Source of the DNA: Oscheius onirici
Taxonomy: Eukaryota > Nematoda > Chromadorea > Rhabditida > Rhabditidae
DNA: 64,000 nt
Direction of reading: 5' to 3'
NCBI GenBank assembly: GCA_932521025.1
Contig: OW051473.1
Span: 10,540,001-10,604,000 of the forward strand
In this document: one piece after another, positions 56,228-64,000 of the stretch
Numbering within the stretch: position 1 is the stretch's first letter
Layout: every line of letters starts with the position of its first letter
Position numbers and translations under genes: made by a program
The notes under the pieces: generated by a model
The model's database searches: none
Seen by the model: the letters and a program-made list of their open reading frames with translations, nothing else
What the model was told of the DNA's origin: nothing

Positions 56228-58630
56228 ATGAGCGCTGCGCTAGAAGTGGAATATGCTCATGATACAAACACATTCAGAAGCTATAAGCGTCTGTCGCCAC
56301 AACCATTCATCGTAAGAGTTTCACGTCCCTTTAACGAACTTTTTTAAGCTTACACCCGAGGCTTCTGAAGAAGACTCTAGTTCTCAGACATCTTCCGAAT
56401 CGGAAACTACGGAAACCCCTCCTTCGACGCCGGAAGACTGCAAAAAGCCGGTATTTCCCAAGTAAGTTGACGTGATGTTGTCCTTGCCATTATTTGTGTT
56501 CTTCGTCCCGTTATCGCGAGGACTCTAGCACGGCAAACGTGGCGTAGAAGTGCGTGTTTGATTTTCTGGGCTCTTGCGGAGATTTTTGCTATTTACAGAT
56601 TCCGACGAAGTTTCACTGAACCAACCGAAGACGTCAAAGAGGGTGTTCGAGTAGAACCGCGAAAATATTCCGAGCCATTGAAGCGACCGCCCAACGAGTT
56701 CGAAGAGATCAATTTTTTCACTGGCCTGAAAGTTTATTTCGCATGGTCGATCCTCTGCCTTTTTGGACTCTTCCGAGAATTTTTGGTCAGAGTCGGTCTG
56801 GAGAAGGAGAAAGGCTGTTCCGATGAACTTAGGAACAAGGTAGTTTCACATATACAGTAATCGTATAAAAAAGTTTAGGGATTTGTCCCCCTTTACAACG
56901 ATTTCGATTCCATGTATATTAGGAGAATGTATATTAGGGTGAAGGATGTTTTTGAGCGTCCCATTGCAAGTTGTCCTGGAGCTACTGTCAACCTTCTGGA
57001 CAGATATTCTGATGATGGCAACTGGACTTACAAGTGCGTTTAACCCTTTTGAAAAAAAAAGTTAAAACCCCTGCTTAGATTCCCAGGAACGCAGACGAAT
57101 GTCATAAACATGGCCTCTTACAACTATCTTGGTTTCGCTCAAAAAGAAGGGCCTTGTGCTGAGAGTGCGAAGAAAGGTATTGACCAAAATGGTCTTTCAG
57201 TTTGCAGCACTAATCAGGAGAGAGGTGAGAAAGGCTTTGCTTTTTTTTCTACGTGCTGATGAAAAAGGATGATTGTACCCTGTCTAGTCATTTATTGGTT
57301 ATTTGGACACAGAGGTTGTCTAACTGTGCCTTAAACTGATTCAAAAAATCTTAAACCCTCGTTTCAGGAGCTACAAACTACCAGCATCGTCTCGAGACTC
57401 TTGTTGCCGATTTCTTAGGCGTTGAAGATGCCATTTGTTTCAACATGGGATTCGCTACCAATTCTCTAAATATTGCTTGTTTGGCGGACAAAGTAAGGAT
57501 TTTTTAGCAAAAGAAAGGTTTTTAAAAGAAAGTTTTAAAAGACTTTTTGGTGAAAGAAAGGATACAGTAAAAGAAAAGGATTTTAGGATACCCTTCTCAT
57601 TTCCGATCAACGCAACCATGCCTCTTTGATTCTCGGAATGCGAATGGCTGGTGCTACTGCCAAGGTTTTCCCTCATAATGGTAAGATCTCAGTCGGCTTA
57701 TAAAAGTCAGGTTTTTAGACATGGCTGCCCTGGAACAGATCCTTATTGAGGCTCTTGCCAAAGGAAATCTCAAAACAGGAAGCGCCTATTCAAAAATTTT
57801 GATTGTTGTCGAGGGAGTATATTCCATGGAAGGATCAATTTGCCCCTTACCTGAGATCATAGCCTTAAAAAAGAAGTACAACGCTTATCTTTACCTTGAT
57901 GAAGCTCATTCTATTGGTAGTTTTTTGATCCTTTGCAAAAAAAAACAGAAAAATTTAGGTGCTATGGGTTCCACAGGACGTGGAGTCGTGGAATACTGGG
58001 GTTGCGATGTCCGGGATGTCGACATTATGATGGGAACTTTCACGAAAAGTTTCGGAGCAGCTGGCGGGTACATCGGAGGCCGAAAAGTAAGTCTTATTAA
58101 AATTTTAGCATAAACAACTTTTCAGGAAGTTATTGACTACTTGAGAATAAAGTCAGCTACGGGTTTCTATTCGGCTCCAATGTCTCCTCCAATAGCCGAG
58201 CAGATTTTTTCCTCTATGAGCATAATTATGGGTCAGGATGGCACAACTGATGGTAAGGCATTTCTCCAGTAAACTCAGACATATTTTAGGCGCCGACCGA
58301 ATTGATAGACTTGCGAGAAATGCCAGATACTTTAGAATGAAGTTGAAAGAGGACGGAATGATTGTATATGGCAGCAGCGATAGTCCAGTAGTTCCAATGC
58401 TTCTGTATGTTCCGGGATTCGTAGGGCAAGCGGATTTTTTTAATAGTTTACATCTTTCTTCAAGATATTACGGAAGAGAGATGCTGAAACGGAAGGTCGG
58501 AGTAGTTGTGGTCTCCTACCCAGCATGTGAAATGGTCGAAGCTAGAGTACGGTTTTGTCTCTCAGCAGCACATACTAAGGAACAATTGGACGAGGTTCGG
58601 AGCTTATTAGGCTTTAAAAAATCACCTTAA
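56228..58630 (+). CDS. SPTLC2: serine palmitoyltransferase subunit (SPTLC2/3 type)
   Basis: ATG 56228 follows TTTTTCAG; stop TAA 58628. The spliced protein begins with an acidic/Ser-rich leader, a membrane segment ([19 protein letters not shown], near 56735-56790), then the catalytic fold: [11 protein letters not shown] (near 57100-57135), [20 protein letters not shown] (near 57375-57430), [20 protein letters not shown] (near 57795-57860), YLDEAHSIG and the PLP-lysine loop [16 protein letters not shown] (near 58030-58080). The C-terminal part ([17 protein letters not shown]) also fits. This subunit carries the PLP Lys and condenses serine with palmitoyl-CoA in the ER to start sphingolipid synthesis. 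One intron (about 57249-57367) contains the GTCTAACTGTG motif. Confidence 0.95.
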
Positions 58631-59376
58631 GGTACTCGGCTACCTGCGAGAGCTGGCCGACAATACGGGATCTCGATTTTCGCGAAAAGCTCATCTGTAC
58701 AAGAATCTTCAAATCGAGTGGTGAAGAAACTTCACACAAATGAATTAACAAAGATACGGGATAAATACATTACGATAAAGTATTTTGTTCGATCATCGTT
58801 AATCTCCTTTTCGCGCAGCAGTCCTCAATCATAGAGAGTCGAGGCCAAGGATGGGAACGTGTTGCGTGGAAAGCGACAAGGTCTCGTAATTAGCTCTTCA
58901 AAACGACTCTACTCACAAGGACTAACTGGCTTTTAAAGGCTTGAAGGAAAGCAATGAAGAAGCATAAAAATATAATGAGTATCTTCAGAACTGGTCACTG
59001 TTATCGTAACGGATAGTGTCTCGAAGCAGATTTCTGTAACGCGGCCTAGGAAAAATAAAGTTGGACAACATATTGGAGAAAGTACTAGAAGAGTCCAATT
59101 GAAGTCAAAAAATGTCTAGTGGCTACCATCAAATAGCTTTAGCAGCTTTCAAAGAACTGTGTTGAGACGTCTTAATTGAAAAACTACAATACAGATTTTA
59201 TTAATGCCCCTTGGTACCGTCTTCTCTGCGACTACTTTGAACTATCTTGTCTTCCGCCAGGTCTAGACAATCGTGCAGAATACTAATCATGTATCTTTTC
59301 TTAAATACACCCACAATCTGATCAACAGACTCATTTCTTCTCCACTGTTCTCCACTTTCCATGACCATATTTTCAG
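58631..59376. other. intergenic, no gene seen
   Basis: 3' region of the palmitoyltransferase gene and promoter of the small gene at 59377. No supported frame and no polyadenylation signal AATAAA visible for the upstream gene in the first 100 bases. Confidence 0.4.
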
Positions 59377-59744
59377 ATGACTCTCAAACTTCTTCCCCTC
59401 CTCTGCCTTCTATCCCTGGGCCAATCGTTCTACATCTTAGAAATAGTATCTCACGCATATTTTTTTTACTTCTTCAGGCTACCCCTCCTCCTCCGATGTA
59501 CACTCTCCGTCTGTACGTCGTTGATCCGTGTCGAACCCCTGGCAATGCCGATAGAGTTCCCATCGACGTGTCTCCTCTGACTACTTTCAAGGAAATCAAA
59601 GCAATGCTGATCAAGAAGCACAAATTTGCCATCAACATGTACTTGACCAAGGATGGAGTGATCATAGCCGATAGCTCTGCACCTCGTGCCCTAGATATTA
59701 AGAATAATCAGGAGCTGGGCGTCGGTTATCATACGGAGAAATAA
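59377..59744 (+). CDS. small protein, possibly secreted; family not recognised
   Basis: ATG 59377 directly follows TTTTCAG. It encodes a hydrophobic leader (MTLKLLPLLCLLSLGQS). With the donor GTATCT at 59447 and the acceptor CTTCTTCAG at 59478 the leader joins in frame to ATPPPPMYTLRLYVVDP. The main part (to TAA 59742) contains PIDVSPLTTFKEIKAMLIK, MYLTKDGVIIADSSAPRAL and ELGVGYHTEK. The order of strands and one helix is compatible with a small beta-grasp (ubiquitin-like) fold, but no family signature such as a C-terminal Gly-Gly is present. If the leader is not joined, a cytosolic 83-residue protein starting at ATG 59495 results. Confidence 0.6.
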
Positions 59745-59760
59745 CCTGTACCACCAGTCG

Positions 59761-59766
59761 AATAAA
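59761..59766 (+). terminator. polyadenylation signal AATAAA
   Basis: AATAAA 17 bases after the stop of the small gene at 59377-59744. Confidence 0.6.
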
Positions 59767-62700
59767 GTTTTCTGATACTTGACATATGATATCATTTATA
59801 TTAGTCAGATCACTGCAGTCGTTTTCAAAATTTGTGTTTTACGAGACTGAGATATGGAAACAGGAAACTCTCACATCACAGTCACAAAATTTGTTTGCAA
59901 TGACCTGTTCACAGTGCTAAAACAAGTACACTTATCTTTATAGCACTCGATGGACTATTACGAAAGAAAGAGCACAAGTTAACGTGGGACGTAGTAGAAA
60001 AATAGTCGCTCAGATCAGTTGATCTGGTTGTCTTATATTAATGCAGCAGTGTAGCTGCGAAGTTTTTTAGCAATTCAAAATATTTCACTGAAGGAGTCAT
60101 CGAAAATGCGATTTTTCCCCATTTTTGTGATTTTCTTCGGAGATTTCACTTCAAAGCGGACATTACATCGATTGTCAAACAACAGAACACGAAAAGAGCA
60201 CATAAACATCAAATGAAAACATAAAAACTCGTGTTTTGCACACAAATGCGAAAAGTACGTAGTTTCAGGTCATTTTCTTCCATTATTTTTCAGTTTTTCT
60301 CTAATCCAGCTATTTTTAGCGTGCTTTTTACGATGAACACTACGAAAAAAAGCAAAATAATTGAGAAAAACATAAAAATATCTCGGCTTTACAAAAATTC
60401 TTGCGTTTCGCGCCAGTTTTTTCAACCGCTGCGCACCAACCTGGGCACAACAGCTACACTGTCGTTTTAAGGATACCGTTTCAAAAACAAACAGATTGAA
60501 AGATGCAGGCAGAAATCAGCACTGACGGTTGTGGTTTCCCCCCCCCCCCCCTTTTTTTTTAAACGTAGCCGACCTCTCTATGCTTGCTAGCATATACAAT
60601 TTCAGATTCCTCTTTTTAAGATGACAACTGAATAGGCACCCTGAGATGTCCCTTTCATTATCCATCTGCCCATGTCGCCCTCACTAAAGCCGTCACATAA
60701 CATCACAACACGATATTCATATCAGAAAGAAGAAAAGAGACACACACAATACATATAATAATAGTCACAACCTCTATGAAGGAAATCTGTACAGCTAAGG
60801 CACATTTGGTGGGCGCTGCAAAAGATGAACACGAACAACACAAAAATATTATAGAGAATCTAATACTATGAAAGGTTCTTCTAATCGAAGCTGTACACGA
60901 ATCACAGATACTGCCGATGTGGATCAGACATGTACGAAAAAAAAGAGAGTGGGGACGTCCGAACGATGAGGGGGCTTTGGGGAGAGACACTTTTCCGCAG
61001 AGTAGATTGACTAGAAAATAGTGCTGTGGCGTTTGAAGAATTATGACAACCGTTGATTGAAGGAATGTTGTAGAAGAGTGTTACTAGATGGGTCGTAGGT
61101 AATTACTCAGAGTGAAGCCATTTGCCTGAAAAAGAACTGTATCGGCTGGAAAGTAGGGAGAACAGCCTTGGCCTGTAACTTGTACGGCCTTGCGGAGATA
61201 ACATCACGGTCAGTGTTAATTAGAGCACTCAATTATCAAGATTTTGGCATTTCAGGTCAAGAGCGCGTTTTTTGAACGTTTTGGAATGCCGCAAACGAGA
61301 GAGAGGGATAGAACTCGACCACAGTCTCGACAGTTAAACAGCTATACTGTGGTGGTAACAAAAGGTTTCAGGTCAAAAATGAACCGTGAATGCTTACCTG
61401 ACAAGATTGTTGTTATCATCCTGTGGTGCCGATGAAGTTGGCAGAACAGCATGTCCTAGCAGGAATGCATGGCTCGGGCTGGCTGAAAACGGTGATTCAA
61501 AGTCGGACACTTGAATGGAAGAGAATATTGTTCGACCACAGTGAAGTGAGCAGGCGATACGGATAGTCATATGAGCGAGAGGCTTTGGATTACCAGGACC
61601 CGTTCCATAACAGAATAGAGTGATGGAATTATGCTGAGCGGGCGAGACGGTCAGTCCAAAGAGAAGGCAATCGCGGCCAACTGGGCGAAAAAGCGTGGCT
61701 TTCGCGCACTCCGTGCCGAGGTCGTGGCAAGAAAAAGGCGAACAGATTGTTAGAGACCGCTTTGAGGGGAAGCGGAAGAGAAGGGTCCTCGACCGGTGTG
61801 ATCGGCACAAACTGTCCTGATCTCCCCATGGCAATGTGGGCGGGGAGCTCTTTCCTGGCACATGGGCGGGGCCAAGGCCATGGACCACGGGAATGGAAAT
61901 CTACCGTAGATTTATGGAGATCTCGGTCGAGTGATTACGGAAGGGAAGGACGCAAGGAGAAGAGTTATGGTGATCAGATAACAGGCAGTGGCATTCGGGA
62001 GAAATGGAAGGTGCAGAGCAAATAGTTGGCCCAAAGACATGCGCAAACGCAGTCAAAAGAGACTGCTGCTGCTGGCAGTCGTCTTGCACGATTTCCTCGA
62101 GGTCGTCATAACATTTTTGCTACTATTCTCTCCATTGTCAGGCGAACTGGACAAAAAGCTAGAGGGGGGAAGAATGAGGAAGGCTACACGATACTGACTT
62201 TAAACGGGTAGTCGCTCTCGACAAATACGACCGCACTAAAATCGATCAAGTTTGCCAAAACGTGTGACGATCACATTGATGGCTGCCCTCCATTCCAACA
62301 AAATATGCACACAGATGTTGGAAGCGCGGTCTGAACTAACATCAGCTATAGAGAAAGAGAGAAAAACGTGGCACAGAACTATAGAGCATGTTGATTTCGA
62401 TCACGGCGCTGACGTGGAACTTTCCCCCGTTTCTCGTGGCTCTCTTATATTTCCGATGGAACAGCCAAAGAGGGCACGGTTAAAGGACAACAAAAGAAAG
62501 AATTCGCTCGACACGGGTTTGGTCAAAGGAAGAAGTTATCCTTTGGTTAAATGAACAGGCGTTTACTTTCAGAGAAGAATCTAATACAGTTTCTTATCTT
62601 ACACTTTAGTTTAGTGAAAAAGGAGTTTAACTGCATCTAAGCTTGGCGGTCACGGATTTTGCCTGATATTTTCAGATATGATCCCTCAGGTTATTAAGCC

Positions 62701-64000
62701 TGTTCTCTCGAAGGATACCGGTAAAAACTGAACTGAAATCACTACTGTGCTGAACTCAAACAGTGCTCTAGTCTATAAGCCGTCTTCTTCCTTTTAATTT
62801 CAGGAGCAATACTGTAGGAGCAAAAGGAAACAGTTCTAAACACTAACAGCAAATTTTGACCTACTCTTCGGAGACTTTCTCAAACCTGTTTGAAGAATGC
62901 AACAAAAAAACATATTAAACTAGTAAAGTGTCCCATCGGGTGGTCTACGAAGAGAAACCCAGGCAACGCGTGTCAGTATTGTACCGGCTATTTGCATTAA
63001 CAAGTGTCGCCGCACTTGAGAGGTGTCGCCACAAGGACGGTGACGGTCACCAAGGTCGGCTTGTTCGTCTCTCTCGCTCATTCCGGGGCAGGAAGTCTGA
63101 GTGGCCTCCACTCTCGGGTCAGTGCCATAATAGCCTGTACAAACAGTCGACTGTCAGCGGCCGTGCCTTTGAGCCGAGCCATTCTCTCTGTCCGAGTCAG
63201 CCGGCTATTAGCCCCGCGGCACCGCGTGCCGGTATTCATCGCCTATTGACAATGAGAACCACCCGCACCGGCTCACCCCTTTGAGGAACCGTACAATGGG
63301 AATGTGAGCCGACAATTGGTCATTTCCTCCATTGTGGCTCCGAAAAAGGGAGAGTGGTCTTGATTAAAATTGGAAATGATCGCCGTGAGAATTTGTAGAC
63401 AAAACAACAGAAGAATGAAATGTCTGACACTTTCCGCCAGAAAGACAGACTTTTATAAATCGCTGAATAAGAACACCCTGGGAGTTTAAGTGCTCACTCG
63501 GTGATAGTGTGAAAACTTAAAATTTTCAGCAAAAAATGCTTTTGGCTTCCGCCTTAAGAAAAGACTATATGGCGGCCTAATTGCGGTTTAGCACCAATAT
63601 TTATCCGACGCAAGACTTTTGCGCTCTGTCACAAACTGTCGTGGCGCAACCGAAGACGATACCATCTCAGAGTCACTGACCGCCTTTTGGCAATCGGAAG
63701 TGCCGAACAGATCTTCTGGGAACGTCTCCAAGTAAGAAAAAAATTACCATCGGCTCAAGGTCCTTCAGGCGGCTAATCCGCTAACCGTAAGCGGCAGTCA
63801 AATTACAATACTCCCAGAACCTTGCTCAGGATTCTAATTGCTTTGCCCCGAGTGACCCCCGCAGTGCAAACAGTCACACATTTAGGAGCCATTGGGAACC
63901 TCTTTTTCGGCTTGGCACGGGCGGATTAACGCCCCGCGGTAATCTTAAAAGCAGTCGTCGAGACCTTGAGAAGATTGACATGGCCTAGTAATTTTGATGG
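59767..64000. other. intergenic region, no supported gene
   Basis: Over 4 kb with many short frames on both strands but no coherent exon set or recognisable protein. It includes a C-run followed by a T-run near 60539-60560. A GC-richer stretch near 63000-63260 is open in two plus-strand frames for 80-118 codons, which may be compositional. The window may end inside the regulatory region of a gene beyond 64000. Confidence 0.45.

Noticed and set aside
6470-60480. Resemblance between 6500-6600 and 60380-60470 as a dispersed repeat
   Set aside because: Shared words are short and interrupted; alignment by eye does not support a defined element.
63000-63290. GC-rich frame of up to 118 codons
   Set aside because: Open in two frames at once and on the other strand, which suggests base composition rather than coding.
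1-64000. CRISPR arrays, prokaryotic operons or phage-like content
   Set aside because: Spliced genes throughout and no direct-repeat array with regular spacers.

Overview
The window reads as a nuclear chromosome segment from a nematode. Genes are broken by many very short GT-AG introns (mostly about 30-50 bases, often ending TTTCAG), the intergenic DNA is AT-rich, and one gene (24871-25493) encodes a protein with a ground-like domain, a family known only from nematodes. Menorin/FAM151, a two-pore potassium channel, an EB-module cysteine-rich protein and a neuropeptide-type GPCR fit the same picture. The species cannot be named from the sequence. At least seven start codons sit directly behind a 3' splice-site sequence with no visible 5' partner, which suggests spliced-leader trans-splicing or short 5'UTR introns.

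Layout. 0-4.6 kb: no gene, but a mariner-type MITE with TA target duplication (1704-2656) and a near-perfect 175-base inverted repeat (3099-3808). 4.6-13.2 kb: a TMEM53/DUF829 hydrolase-fold gene, a convergent secreted EB-module protein, an unrecognised secreted Cys-rich protein, and a K2P (TWK-type) potassium channel. 13.2-21.2 kb: coiled-coil-like exons, an unrecognised charged protein whose intron carries an inverted copy of its own exon, an ARHGAP11A-like RhoGAP and TFIIB. 21.4-26.7 kb: CFAP36, then a cluster of small secreted proteins: a six-cysteine defensin-like peptide, a ground-like protein and a Gln/Tyr/Pro-rich protein with a Cys-rich tail. 28.4-33.7 kb: a rhodopsin-type GPCR and cullin-5. 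36.2-40.8 kb: unrecognised genes, a GCGGAT-rich repeat inside an intron, and a palindromic element flanked by TTAA. 41.5-44.7 kb: a menorin/FAM151 homologue with a signal peptide and hydrophobic tail, next to about 5 kb of mostly empty DNA. 50-54 kb: related genes, two of which share an unrecognised domain resembling nematode F-box-associated modules, with small unrelated genes between them. 56.2-58.6 kb: the long-chain-base subunit of serine palmitoyltransferase. 59.4-59.7 kb: a small, possibly secreted protein. 59.8-64 kb: no supported gene.

The genes do not form one pathway. Housekeeping genes (TFIIB, cullin-5, serine palmitoyltransferase, RhoGAP) alternate with secreted and neuronal genes. 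All exon limits were read by eye, so splice sites may be wrong by one exon in places.
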